A stretch of DNA of 64,000 nucleotides from Pseudooceanicola nitratireducens (GCF_900109195.1 NZ_FNZG01000002.1:752191-816190); one strand, 5' to 3'. Shown: positions 35,212 to 43,495, numbered from the stretch's first letter. Made by a program: numbers and translations. Notes: generated by a model not told the origin, from the sequence alone.

Positions 35212-36276
35212 ATGGCAACGGGCTATAAGGGCACGTTCGTCATCGCATGGGACCAGACGGCGCTTGACGGTCTGCGCGGTGCGGGTGTGCACGCACTGCG
35301 GATCGGGGCCAGCTGGTCATGGCGGGGCGAGGCAACCCGGGTCGACGGACCGGGCGATCTTCTACATCTGGACATGGGCGATGACGGGCGCGACCTGCGC
35401 CGGCGGGCGGCGCGATCGGTGCGGCGTCTGGTCGGGCAGGTGCTGGCGGACGGCACCGCGGACGAACCGGGGTACGAAGACGATCCCCTGATGGACGGCG
35501 GCTTTGCGGTCACCGACGGGCGGTTTTCCTATGCGGCGACGCTGATCGAACTGGGCAATGGGCTGGCCCCTTTGGTGATGTTCGTCGATGGGGTGCCGCC
35601 GCAGCGCCGCGACCTCTGGGTCGTGTCCTACCGTGCCGCGACGCGCCGCCGGGCCCGAATGGGGCAGGGCGGTGGCGGGGTGATCTGTTTCACCCCCGGC
35701 ACGCGGATCGCCACCCCTTACGGCGCGGTCCCGGTCGAGGATCTGCGCGAAGGCGACAAGGTGCTGACCAAGGACAATGGCGCGCAAGAGGTGCTCTGGG
35801 CCGGGGCCCGCCGCATGTCCGGCGCGCGGCTATACACCATGCCCGAACTGCGCCCGATCCGCATCCGTGCCGGGGCCTTCGGTATCGACCGGCCGGACGA
35901 CGAATTCCTTGTCTCGCCGGAACACCGGATGCTGGTGACAGGCCGGGTGGCGCAGGCGCTGTTCAACACCCCCGAGGTGCTGGTGCGGGCCCGCGATCTG
36001 GTCAACGGGTCTTCGGTCGTGCAGGACCTGCGTCTGCGCGAGGTCACATATGTCCACCTGCTGCTGCCCGCGCATCAGGTGATTTGGGCCAATGGCGTCG
36101 AAACCGAAAGCTTCCACCCCGCCAGCGCCGCCCTGTCGGCCCTGTCGCAGTCGGACCGCGATCGTCTGCTGACCGGCATGCCCGACGTGGCCGAGGATCC
36201 GATGACCTATGGCGGCTATGCCCGGCGCAACCTGACCCGGGCCGAGGCGGCGATCATGATGCACGACGCCGCCTGA
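35212..36276 (+). CDS. Hint-domain (hedgehog/intein-like) protein
   Basis: A 354-residue protein with an N-terminal domain of unknown type (about 1-150) and a C-terminal Hint_2 domain beginning at Cys159 (ICFTPGTRIATPYGAVPVEDLREGDKVLT). The Hint core continues through PIRIRAGAFGIDRPDDEFLVSPEHRMLVTG, VHLLLPAHQVIWANGVETESFHPAS. The leading Cys and the block B-like SPEHR motif are present. A C-terminal His-Asn plus nucleophile needed for protein splicing is not obvious, so cleavage rather than splicing would be expected, if it is active at all. Such proteins are frequent in Roseobacter genomes; their substrates are unknown. A hairpin CGGTC-N6-GACCG lies in the leader at 35157-35172. Confidence 0.8.
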   Translation: MATGYKGTFVIAWDQTALDGLRGAGVHALRIGASWSWRGEATRVDGPGDLLHLDMGDDGRDLRRRAARSVRRLVGQVLADGTADEPGYEDDPLMDGGFAVTDGRFSYAATLIELGNGLAPLVMFVDGVPPQRRDLWVVSYRAATRRRARMGQGGGGVICFTPGTRIATPYGAVPVEDLREGDKVLTKDNGAQEVLWAGARRMSGARLYTMPELRPIRIRAGAFGIDRPDDEFLVSPEHRMLVTGRVAQALFNTPEVLVRARDLVNGSSVVQDLRLREVTYVHLLLPAHQVIWANGVETESFHPASAALSALSQSDRDRLLTGMPDVAEDPMTYGGYARRNLTRAEAAIMMHDAA

Positions 36277-36342
36277 CGCGGGCGTTCTGGCGAACGGCCG
36301 GACCCTGCACGGCGGGGCGGGCGGTTTTCCCGATCACAGCTG

Positions 36343-36370
36343 TTGACTCCCTCCAATCAGCCCGTATAAG
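36343..36370 (+). promoter_or_regulatory. Strong sigma-70-type promoter of rpsD
   Basis: TTGACT (36343-36348), a 16-nt spacer and TATAAG (36365-36370) form the best consensus promoter in the window. Transcription would begin near 36377 and give a leader of about 150 nt before rpsD. Confidence 0.8.
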
Positions 36371-36376
36371 CGCGGC

Positions 36377-36530
36377 TTCATTGGTGTTGGTGGCCCCCGC
36401 AAGGGGAATCCTGTCGGCCAAGGCAACTTCCCCACGGGGACAGGCGCTGCGGCAAAGGACAACGCCCTTCACACATCGGTGCGAAAAGGCCCGCAAGGGC
36501 GGATGAGCACCCCAAGAAGGAGATCAGACC
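36377..36530 (+). promoter_or_regulatory. Structured 5' leader of rpsD
   Basis: The leader contains two hairpins capped by GCAA tetraloops: CCCC-GCAA-GGGG (36395-36406) and GCCC-GCAA-GGGC (36489-36500). Between them is a longer stem, CCTGTC (36410-36415) with GACAGG (36439-36444). An alternative pairing GGCG/CGCC (36443-36446 with 36463-36466) competes with the long stem. A good ribosome-binding site AAGGAG (36517-36522) precedes the GTG start. S4 is a classic autoregulator that binds its own mRNA leader, so a feedback element is plausible. This is inference; I do not match it to a named RNA family. Confidence 0.5.
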
Positions 36531-37151
36531 GTGACCAAGCGTACGTCTGCCAAGTACAAAATCGACCGCCGGATGGGCGAAAACATCTGGGGTCGTCCGA
36601 AATCCCCGGTCAACCGTCGTGAATACGGCCCCGGCCAGCACGGCCAGCGCCGCAAGGGCAAGATGTCCGACTTCGGCCTGCAGCTGCGCGCAAAGCAGAA
36701 GCTGAAAGGCTACTACGGCGACCTGACCGAAAAGCAGTTCAAGCGCATCTACGGTGACGCAGCCCGGACCAAGGGTGACACCGGCGAGAACCTGATCGGC
36801 CTGCTCGAGCGCCGCCTGGACGCCGTCGTCTACCGCGCCAAGTTCGTGCCGACCGTCTTCGCAGCCCGTCAGTTCGTCAACCACGGCCACGTGACCGTGA
36901 ACGGCAAGCGCGTCAACATCCCCTCCTACCGTGTGAAGGAAGGCGACGTGATCGAGGTTCGCGAGAAGTCCAAGCAGCTGGCCGTCGTTCTGGAAGCCGT
37001 GCAGCTGCCCGAGCGTGACGTTCCCGACTACATGGAAGTCGACCACTCCAAGCTGACCGCGACCTTCGTGCGCACCCCCGGCCTGTCGGATGTGCCCTAC
37101 CCGGTCATCATGGAACCGAACCTGGTTATCGAATACTACGCACAGAACTAA
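36531..37151 (+). CDS. rpsD: 30S ribosomal protein S4
   Basis: A 206-residue S4, a primary 16S rRNA binding protein that starts 30S assembly. Landmarks are [68 protein letters not shown] and the S4 RNA-binding domain with [22 protein letters not shown]. The start codon is GTG. It is monocistronic here, not in the alpha operon as in enteric bacteria. Codons are strongly biased to those of highly expressed genes. Confidence 0.98.
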   Translation: MTKRTSAKYKIDRRMGENIWGRPKSPVNRREYGPGQHGQRRKGKMSDFGLQLRAKQKLKGYYGDLTEKQFKRIYGDAARTKGDTGENLIGLLERRLDAVVYRAKFVPTVFAARQFVNHGHVTVNGKRVNIPSYRVKEGDVIEVREKSKQLAVVLEAVQLPERDVPDYMEVDHSKLTATFVRTPGLSDVPYPVIMEPNLVIEYYAQN

Positions 37152-37197
37152 TTGCTGAACTGATCCGACATTTCGGACAACAGTTTGCGAGGGACAG

Positions 37198-37226
37198 GGG
37201 CCGCACCGGATGGTGCGGCCCTTTTT
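37198..37226 (+). terminator. Terminator of rpsD
   Basis: GGGCCGCACC (37198-37207) pairs perfectly with GGTGCGGCCC (37212-37221) around a GGAT tetraloop, followed by TTTTT. Confidence 0.95.
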
Positions 37227-37281
37227 CGTTGTCCGGTCGGTTTGTGGTGTCTGGATCGGTCGCGCTGTTCAGGGCTGCAAT

Positions 37282-38730
37282 TTATGCCCGGCCCTGCGCC
37301 CGCAGGGGCAGGGCCAGCCCCGTCATATGCGCCGCCTTGGCCAGGTCCTGGGTATAGGCGTCCAGCGCCTCGGCCCGTGCGGTCGCGTCCGCCAGGCGCA
37401 GGATATAGGCCGGGTGCAGGGTCAGCAGAACCGGGCCATGGGCGGTTTCCTCGACCCCGCCGCGCCGTGCCAGAAGGCCGTCTTTCCGGCCGGTCAGGGT
37501 CAGCGCCGCCGTGCCACCCATGGCCAGGATCAGCCGCGGGCGGGTCAGGGCGATCTCATGCTCCAGCCACCATTTGCCATGCGCGATGTCGCCCCTATCG
37601 GGCGGGTGGTGCAGCCGCCGCTTGCCGCGCAGGGTATAGCGGAAGCGCTTGACCGCATTGGTCACGAAGCAGGCCTTGCGCGGCAGGCCGGCGGTCTGGG
37701 CGGCGCTGTCGAACATCTGGCCGGCGGGGCCGACAAAAGGGCGGCCCTGCTGGTCTTCGACATCGCCGGGCTGTTCACCGATCACCATCAGCGGCGCGGG
37801 CTGCGGCCCTTCGCCCAGAATGATGCGGCCATAGCCATTGTCTTGCGTTTCATTGGCCGCAGCGGCGCGGGCGCGCAGGGCATCCATGGTCTGAACGGGC
37901 GCTTCGGGCAGGCTGCGGCGGATGGCAGCGGCACGGACCGGAGGGAGCGAGGGCGCACGGTCGGCCATCTCGCGGGTGCGGGCCTCGGCCTCGGCGATCA
38001 GCCGGGGGATGTGTTTCGCCTCGGGCATGTTGTGCCAGTACTTGCGCGGCATCTCGGATGTCATGGCGCTGATCTTCACCCGCGCGGGGTTGAAGATGTT
38101 GCAGAAATAGGTGCCCCACAGCTCTTCCGTCGCATCCTCGGGCAGGTCGGGACGGGGGGAGCCGGGGGAGAAACGCAGCACACCGTCCTCGAACCGGGCG
38201 GTGACATCAGGGGTGACGATCATCCAGTCCATGTCGGCAAAGCGGCGGGCGAAGAAGGGGGCCGTGGGTTCGACCGTGTGGTGCGTCGGTTCGAACCAGG
38301 CGGCAAAGCGGCGGCGGCCGTCCGTCCCAGGGGCGATGTCGCGAAAGCGCACGAAGGCCTTCATCTTGTGGGCGCAGCGGCGGGTGTTTTTCTCCATCTG
38401 GCGCAGCTGGATCAGGTCGGGATCGGCGGTGTCGCGGATCAGCCCGGGCTGTGATTTCAGCCGCCAGAAGAAGGCATAAAGCCGGGCGAAGCGCTGCGGA
38501 TCGGCGTGCCAGACGACGCGGTCGGCCAGGTCCAGCGCGGCGCGCGGCATGGTCAGCGCGGGGGATGGTGTGGGGGCGGGTGCCTCGGGACTGCCGAACA
38601 GGTCGGTCTGCGCCGGGGCGTCGAAGGCCCACAGCAGATCCTCGGGCGGGGTGCCGAGGCCAAGGTGCCGACGCGCGGCATCACGCCAGGCATGATCCGT
38701 TCCGATCCGGGGCAGGGCGATGGTCTGCAT
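37282..38730 (-). CDS. DUF4130 - UdgX fusion (uracil-DNA glycosylase superfamily)
   Basis: A 482-residue two-domain protein. Residues 1 to about 260 match the DUF4130 'putative DNA metabolism' domain (VWHADPQRFARLYAFFWRL, MEKNTRRCAHKMKAFVRFR, FEPTHHTVEPTAPFF). Residues 290-482 are a uracil-DNA glycosylase of the UdgX type: GEQPGDVED (318-326), GRPFVGPAGQMFD, VTNAVKRFRY, then the R-loop RGKRRLHH with His374, and TLHPAYIL at 437. In UdgX the corresponding His attacks the abasic sugar and traps DNA covalently. Translation starts at ATG 38730 behind AGGAG with a 6-nt gap. It lies 66 bp downstream of the radical-SAM gene, to which this domain pair is commonly linked, and should be SOS-induced with it. 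Confidence 0.9.
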   Translation of the reverse strand: MQTIALPRIGTDHAWRDAARRHLGLGTPPEDLLWAFDAPAQTDLFGSPEAPAPTPSPALTMPRAALDLADRVVWHADPQRFARLYAFFWRLKSQPGLIRDTADPDLIQLRQMEKNTRRCAHKMKAFVRFRDIAPGTDGRRRFAAWFEPTHHTVEPTAPFFARRFADMDWMIVTPDVTARFEDGVLRFSPGSPRPDLPEDATEELWGTYFCNIFNPARVKISAMTSEMPRKYWHNMPEAKHIPRLIAEAEARTREMADRAPSLPPVRAAAIRRSLPEAPVQTMDALRARAAAANETQDNGYGRIILGEGPQPAPLMVIGEQPGDVEDQQGRPFVGPAGQMFDSAAQTAGLPRKACFVTNAVKRFRYTLRGKRRLHHPPDRGDIAHGKWWLEHEIALTRPRLILAMGGTAALTLTGRKDGLLARRGGVEETAHGPVLLTLHPAYILRLADATARAEALDAYTQDLAKAAHMTGLALPLRAQGRA

Positions 38731-38744
38731 GGAAAGCTCCTGAT

Positions 38745-38796
38745 CTGCCCCCGAGGGGGCAGAGCCTCCGGCGGGGATATTTTCGGCAAGAGGATG
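38745..38796 (+). repeat. Dispersed repeat, copy C (with hairpin)
   Basis: It begins with a perfect 8-bp inverted repeat, CTGCCCCC-GA-GGGGGCAG (38745-38762). Then come GCCTCCGGCGGGGA, TATTTTC and GGCAAGAGGATG, ending at the base before the stop codon of the radical-SAM gene on the other strand. It is the most complete copy in the window. Confidence 0.8.
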
Positions 38797-40026
38797 TCAG
38801 AAGAGCGAGAGCTGTTCCGGCGGAGGCGCGAAGCGGGCACGCAGGTCGGCGCTGTCGGTGAGGGCCCCGGGCGACCAGTGGCGCAGGGTGATGAAGGGGT
38901 GGGCGTTCTTCAGGTTGGCCCCGGTGCGTTTCAGGTCGTCATAGGCCAGGGTTCGGTGACGGCGCGCGGTCAGGATGCGCTGCACGGTGCGGGTGCCGAA
39001 CCCCGGCACGCGCAGCAGCAGGTCGCGGTCGGCGGTCTGGACCTGAACCGGGAAAAGGTGGCGGTTTGCCAGTGCCCAGGCCAGTTTCGGGTCCAGCTGC
39101 AGGTCGAGGTTGCCATCGGCGCGGGCGGCGGTGATTTCGCCCACGTCGAAGCCGTAGAACCGCATCAGCCAGTCGGCCTGATAAAGCCGGTGTTCACGGA
39201 TCAGCGGCGGCTTGATCAGGGGCAGCATGGCGCTGCTGTCGGGGATCGGAGAGAAGGCCGAGTAATAGACGCGGCGCAGGCCGAAATCACCGTAAAGCCG
39301 GGTGGATTGCGACAGGATCGTGCGGTCGGTCGAGGCATCGGCCCCGACGATCATCTGCGTCGATTGACCCGCAGGTGCGAATTTCGGCGGCCGCTTACCC
39401 GTGTGGGTGCGGTCCTTGCTGGCGGTGCGGCGGGTTTTCACCCGCTGCATGGCGTCGCGGATCGTGGCCGGGGATTTCTCGGGCGCATAGGCGCGCACGG
39501 ATTGTTCGGTCGGCAGTTCGACGTTGATCGACAGCCGGTCGGCATAGAGGCCGGCCTGGTCGATCAGCTCCTGCGCGGCGTCGGGGATGGTCTTGAGGTG
39601 GATGTAGCCCTTGAAGCCATGCTCCTGCCGCAGTTTGCGGGCGATGGTGACCATGTCCTCCATCGTCGCATCCGGAGAGCGGATGATCCCCGAGGAGAGA
39701 AACAGCCCTTCGATATAGTTGCGCCGGTAGAATTCCAGCGTCAGATCGATGACCTCCTGCGGGGTGAAGCGGGCGCGCGGCGTGTTGGAGGATGCGCGGT
39801 TGATGCAATAGGCGCAGTCGTAGATGCAGAAGTTCGTCATCAGGATCTTCAGCAGGGAAATGCAGCGTCCGTCCGGCGCATAGGCATGGCAGATGCCCGA
39901 GCCTTCGGTCGATCCCAGCCCGCCCGAGCGGCTGTCGCGCCGGCTCGTGCCGGAGGACGCGCAGGAGGCATCGTAGCGCGCGGCGTCGGAGAGGATGGCG
40001 AGTTTTTCATCAAGCGTTCTGGGCAT
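38797..40026 (-). CDS. UDG-linked radical SAM protein (putative DNA modification/repair)
   Basis: A 409-residue radical-SAM protein of the family that co-occurs with DUF4130-UDG proteins. The [4Fe-4S] motif CX3CX2C is FCIYDCAYC (Cys67, Cys71, Cys74). The N-terminal SGICHAYAPDGRCISLLKILMTN and FLSSGIIRSPDATMEDMV blocks are family-typical. The C-terminal region carries a helix-hairpin-helix DNA-binding motif (LLLRVPGFGTRTVQRILTARR), supporting action on DNA. The reaction is unknown. A LexA-type box ends three bases upstream of the ATG, and no Shine-Dalgarno sequence is visible, so the mRNA may be leaderless. It is the first gene of a two-gene operon with the DUF4130-UdgX fusion. Confidence 0.9.
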   Translation of the reverse strand: MPRTLDEKLAILSDAARYDASCASSGTSRRDSRSGGLGSTEGSGICHAYAPDGRCISLLKILMTNFCIYDCAYCINRASSNTPRARFTPQEVIDLTLEFYRRNYIEGLFLSSGIIRSPDATMEDMVTIARKLRQEHGFKGYIHLKTIPDAAQELIDQAGLYADRLSINVELPTEQSVRAYAPEKSPATIRDAMQRVKTRRTASKDRTHTGKRPPKFAPAGQSTQMIVGADASTDRTILSQSTRLYGDFGLRRVYYSAFSPIPDSSAMLPLIKPPLIREHRLYQADWLMRFYGFDVGEITAARADGNLDLQLDPKLAWALANRHLFPVQVQTADRDLLLRVPGFGTRTVQRILTARRHRTLAYDDLKRTGANLKNAHPFITLRHWSPGALTDSADLRARFAPPPEQLSLF

Positions 40027-40028
40027 GT

Positions 40029-40043
40029 GTTCATGATATGTTC
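40029..40043 (-). promoter_or_regulatory. LexA (SOS) box upstream of the radical-SAM/UdgX operon
   Basis: GTTC-ATGATAT-GTTC on the plus strand, that is GAAC-N7-GAAC toward the gene. It is a perfect match to the direct-repeat LexA site of alphaproteobacteria (GTTC-N7-GTTC). It lies directly upstream of the start codon at 40026, and a CATATC-like -10 element falls inside it, so LexA binding should block transcription. Confidence 0.85.
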
Positions 40044-40061
40044 ACATGGGCGCAGGCGCAA

Positions 40062-40092
40062 GAAAAGCCCGGGCAAGGCAGTATACCCGGGC
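40062..40092 (-). terminator. Terminator of the MAPEG gene
   Basis: On the minus strand GCCCGGG (40092-40086) pairs with CCCGGGC (40073-40067) around a 12-nt loop, followed by TTTTCTT. It separates the MAPEG gene from the downstream SOS promoter. Confidence 0.85.
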
Positions 40093-40115
40093 GTCAAAAT
40101 TTTCGTGAGGAGGGG

Positions 40116-40508
40116 TCAGCCCGCAGTCGCCGCCCAGCCGATCAGCGCGATGCCGAGGATCGAGACCAGCCAGATCAGCGACCGGATGCCCGGCGTACCC
40201 TTGGCGTAGATCGGAAGATAGGCCGCGCGGGCCGCAAGGTAGATCCAGCCGCCGGTGGTAACGCGCCAGTCCTCGGTGCCCGAGACCAGGCAGATCAGCA
40301 TCAGGGTGGCGAAGAAGGGGAAGGTTTCCAGGAAGTTGGCCTGTGCCCGGCGCAGGCGGCCGACGATCACCGGCACGTCCTCGGGGTCGGTATGGTCGCG
40401 CGGACCGGCGTTCCAGGCCGACCCGCGGATCCGGGTTTCAACCAAGATGGCCGCGAAGATATGCACAAAGCCCAGAACAGAGGCGAGGATGAGAAGCGTG
40501 ACGGTCAT
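40116..40508 (-). CDS. MAPEG family protein
   Basis: A 130-residue four-helix membrane protein of the MAPEG family (membrane-associated eicosanoid/glutathione metabolism). TM1 is TVTLLILASVLGFVHIFAAIL. The loop motif GRLRRAQANFLETFPFFATLML carries the conserved Arg/Asn/Glu of the family. A WIYLAARAAYLPIYAKGTP segment and a last helix follow. Bacterial members may be glutathione transferases or peroxidases, but the substrate is unknown. Confidence 0.85.
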   Translation of the reverse strand: MTVTLLILASVLGFVHIFAAILVETRIRGSAWNAGPRDHTDPEDVPVIVGRLRRAQANFLETFPFFATLMLICLVSGTEDWRVTTGGWIYLAARAAYLPIYAKGTPGIRSLIWLVSILGIALIGWAATAG

Positions 40509-40676
40509 GGCGGTCCCCCGGGGTCGCGTTAATGGACTGGATCCTAACCCGGGCGCGTCACAGGTCCAGTGTGCCGCAGCGGAACATTGTGGTGTGAAAG
40601 CCTCAGCTTGACGCGGGGTGCTGGCCTTGCGCGGGATCGCCCGCTAAGACGGTCGGGAACAGAAAGCGGTGTCGTG

Positions 40677-41765
40677 ATGAGCGAACAGATCAAACCCCAG
40701 CCGGGGATCCTTGAGATCGAACTTTACAAGAGTGGCGCGTCCAAGATCGAGGGCGTCACCGACGTGGTCAAACTGTCTTCGAACGAAAACCCCTATGGGG
40801 CCGGAGAGGCGGCGCGCGATGCCTATATGCGCGCGGGCCATGATCTGCATCGCTATCCCAACACCGATCACGCGTCGCTGCGCGGGGCGATCGGCGATCA
40901 ATACGGGCTGAACCCCGAGCAGATCATCTGCGGTGTCGGCTCGGACGAGATCCTGACCCTGCTGGCCCAGGCCTATGCCGGTCCGGGGGACGAGGTGATC
41001 TATACCGAACACGGGTTCTCGATGTATCCGATCTTCGCCAACATGGTGGGGGCGACGCCGGTGAAGGTGCCGGAACGCGACCGCGTGGTTGACGTCGATG
41101 CGATCCTGAACGCCTGCACCGACCGGACGCGGCTGGTCTATCTGGCGAACCCCGCCAACCCGACCGGCACGATGATCGGTGGCAATGCGGTGGCGCGTCT
41201 GGCCGCCGGCCTGCCCGAACAGTGCCTGCTGGTGCTGGACGGGGCCTATGCGGAATATGTCGAAGGCTATGACGGCGGCGTGCGGCTGGTCGATGGCCGG
41301 TCGAACGTGGTGATGACGCGGACCTTTTCGAAGATCTACGGGCTGGGCGGGCTGCGCATCGGCTGGGGTTATGGCCCGCAAGAGATCATCGACGTGCTGA
41401 ACCGTCTGCGGCAGCCCTTCAACCTGTCGAACACGCAGCTGGCCGTGGCCGAAGCAGCGGTGCGCGACCAGGCGCATGTCGAGAAGTCGCGCGACAACAA
41501 CACCCGGCTGCGTGCCTGGATGGCCGAGGCGCTGGCCGAACACGGCGTGCCCTCGGACACCTCTTGCGCGAACTTCATCCTGGCGCGCTTCGCCAGCGCG
41601 GAAGAGGCCGAGGGGGCGGATGCCTACCTGCGGTCGCAGGGGCTTCTGGTGCGCCAGACCGGCGGCTACGGGCTGCCGCAGTGCCTGCGGATCACCGTGG
41701 GCGACGAAAGCTCGTGCCGGCGGGTGGCCCATGCCATCGGCCAGTTCAAGGGCGGCGCGCGATGA
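40677..41765 (+). CDS. hisC: Histidinol-phosphate aminotransferase
   Basis: A 362-residue PLP enzyme, aminotransferase class I/II. The PLP Lys is K219 in [27 protein letters not shown] at the N-terminus and [11 protein letters not shown] are family-typical. It interconverts imidazole-acetol phosphate and histidinol phosphate. Homologues next to tyrC often also transaminate aromatic keto acids, so a role in tyrosine or phenylalanine formation is likely too. The start is the ATG at 40677; the frame open further upstream has no start support. It overlaps tyrC by ATGA. Confidence 0.93.
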   Translation: MSEQIKPQPGILEIELYKSGASKIEGVTDVVKLSSNENPYGAGEAARDAYMRAGHDLHRYPNTDHASLRGAIGDQYGLNPEQIICGVGSDEILTLLAQAYAGPGDEVIYTEHGFSMYPIFANMVGATPVKVPERDRVVDVDAILNACTDRTRLVYLANPANPTGTMIGGNAVARLAAGLPEQCLLVLDGAYAEYVEGYDGGVRLVDGRSNVVMTRTFSKIYGLGGLRIGWGYGPQEIIDVLNRLRQPFNLSNTQLAVAEAAVRDQAHVEKSRDNNTRLRAWMAEALAEHGVPSDTSCANFILARFASAEEAEGADAYLRSQGLLVRQTGGYGLPQCLRITVGDESSCRRVAHAIGQFKGGAR

Positions 41766-42682
41766 GCGTGATCTACAACAAGGTCGCGCTGATCGGTCTT
41801 GGTCTGATTGCCTCGTCCATGTTCTGGGCGATGAAGCGCGGTGGCGTCGCGGGTGAGGTCACGGGCTATGCCCGGTCCGAGGCCACGCGCGACACGGCGC
41901 GGCGGATCGGGCTGTGCGACAGGGTCTGCGACAGCGCGGCCGAGGCAGCGCGGGATGCGGACCTGGTGGTACTGTGCGTGCCCGTCGGGGCCATGGCGCA
42001 GGTCGCGCAGGATATCGCGCCGGTGCTGAAGCCGGGCGCGACGGTGACGGACGTGGGATCGGTCAAACAGTCGGTGATCGACGCGGTGGCCCCCCATATC
42101 CCCGAGGGCGTGCATTTCGTGCCCGCGCACCCGATGGCAGGGACCGAACATTCCGGCCCCGAGTCCGGCTTTGCCGAGCTTTTCGACAACCGCTGGTGCC
42201 TGATCGTGCCCCATGGCGCGGAAGCCGAAGCCACCACCCGGCTGGAGCAGTTCTGGCAGGCGCTTGGCGCCCAGACCGAACAGATGGACGTGGGCCACCA
42301 CGATCAGGTCTGTGCCGTGGTCAGCCATATCCCCCACCTTATCGCCTATACGATGGTGGGCGTGGCGGATGACCTGAACCGGGTGTCCGATCAGGAGGTC
42401 ATCAAGTTCTCGGCCGCGGGTTTCCGGGATTTCACCCGGATCGCGGCCTCGGACCCGACCATGTGGCGCGACGTCTTCCTGACCAACAAGGATGCCACGC
42501 TGGAAATCCTTGGCCGCTTCACGGAAGAGCTTTTTGCGCTGCAACGGGCGATCCGCACCGGCGATGGCGACCAGCTGTTCGATTACTTCACCCGCACACG
42601 CGCGGTGCGGCGCGGCATCATTGATGCCGGGCAGGACACCGCGGCCCCGGACTTTGGCCGCGGCGGGCCGAAGAAGGCATGA
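41762..42682 (+). CDS. tyrC: Prephenate/arogenate dehydrogenase family protein
   Basis: A 306-residue NAD(P)-dependent dehydrogenase of the TyrA family without a chorismate mutase domain. The Rossmann motif is [19 protein letters not shown] (the last Gly of GxGxxG replaced by Ala). The catalytic-site block [15 protein letters not shown] contains the conserved His and Ser/Glu. [14 protein letters not shown] and [16 protein letters not shown] complete the signature. It makes 4-hydroxyphenylpyruvate or tyrosine from prephenate/arogenate. It is coupled to hisC upstream and to the extensin-like gene downstream (ATGA overlaps on both sides). Confidence 0.92.
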   Translation: MSVIYNKVALIGLGLIASSMFWAMKRGGVAGEVTGYARSEATRDTARRIGLCDRVCDSAAEAARDADLVVLCVPVGAMAQVAQDIAPVLKPGATVTDVGSVKQSVIDAVAPHIPEGVHFVPAHPMAGTEHSGPESGFAELFDNRWCLIVPHGAEAEATTRLEQFWQALGAQTEQMDVGHHDQVCAVVSHIPHLIAYTMVGVADDLNRVSDQEVIKFSAAGFRDFTRIAASDPTMWRDVFLTNKDATLEILGRFTEELFALQRAIRTGDGDQLFDYFTRTRAVRRGIIDAGQDTAAPDFGRGGPKKA

Positions 42683-43470
42683 AACGGGGCCTCGCCCTTG
42701 TGCTTGTGGGCCTGATGGCCGGGCAGGCCTGGGCCGAGGTTCCGCAATCGTCGCTGCGTCCGCAGCTGCGCGCCGATGGTTCGGTTTCCGCCCGCGCCTT
42801 GCCACGGATCCCGGACCGGCCCGAAACGCTTGGCGTGGCCCGGCAGGTTCAGCCCAAGGTGGCACCATCCCTGACGCGCGTTCTGCGCCCCCGCAAGCGC
42901 AGCGATGAAGTCGAAGAGGCCGGCCGCCGCAAGCAGGCCGCCCGGCGGCGCGGGGCGGTCTGTGGCGATCTGGACATCCAGGGGGTCGAAGTCGGTGCCG
43001 TCGGCGGCCCCGGGGCCTGCGGGATTTCCCAGGCGGTGCGGGTCAGCGCGGTTTCGGGCGTGGCGCTGTCGACCCATGCGCTGATGGACTGCAAAACGGC
43101 GAAAAGCCTGAAGACCTGGGTGGATCGCGGCATGAAGCCGGCGGTGCGTCAACGCGGCGGCGGGGTGTCCCAGATCCGGGTCGTGGCGCATTACGCCTGC
43201 CGGACGCGCAACAACCAGAAGGGCGCGAAACTGTCCGAACATGGCAAGGGGCGGGCGGTGGATGTGGCGGGCTTCACACTTGTCGACGGCACCAAGATTT
43301 CCGTCCTTGAAGGCTGGGGCACGCGGCGTGACGGCAAGGTGCTGAAGCGAATGCACAGCGCGGCCTGCGGCCCCTTTGGCACGGTGCTTGGCCCCGATGC
43401 CAACCGCTTTCACCGCGACCACTTCCACTTTGACACGGCGCGCTACCGGTCGGGCAGTTACTGCCGCTAG
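42679..43470 (+). CDS. Extensin-like C-terminal domain protein (secreted)
   Basis: A 263-residue exported protein: a signal peptide (GLALVLVGLMAGQAWA), then a basic disordered linker (about 25-90) and the extensin-like C-terminal domain (PF06904 type). Conserved elements are GVALSTHALMDC, HYACRTRN, LSEHGKGRAVDVAGF and the final HRDHFHFD. The His/Asp arrangement (HGxxxAVD and HFHFD) is like that of M15/LAS-type zinc peptidases, so a role in cell-wall cleavage is possible, though unproven. Four cysteines may pair in the periplasm. It overlaps the tyrC stop by four bases. Confidence 0.87.
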   Translation: MKRGLALVLVGLMAGQAWAEVPQSSLRPQLRADGSVSARALPRIPDRPETLGVARQVQPKVAPSLTRVLRPRKRSDEVEEAGRRKQAARRRGAVCGDLDIQGVEVGAVGGPGACGISQAVRVSAVSGVALSTHALMDCKTAKSLKTWVDRGMKPAVRQRGGGVSQIRVVAHYACRTRNNQKGAKLSEHGKGRAVDVAGFTLVDGTKISVLEGWGTRRDGKVLKRMHSAACGPFGTVLGPDANRFHRDHFHFDTARYRSGSYCR

Positions 43471-43495
43471 GCCGCGCGGAAGATCAGCGCAAAGT

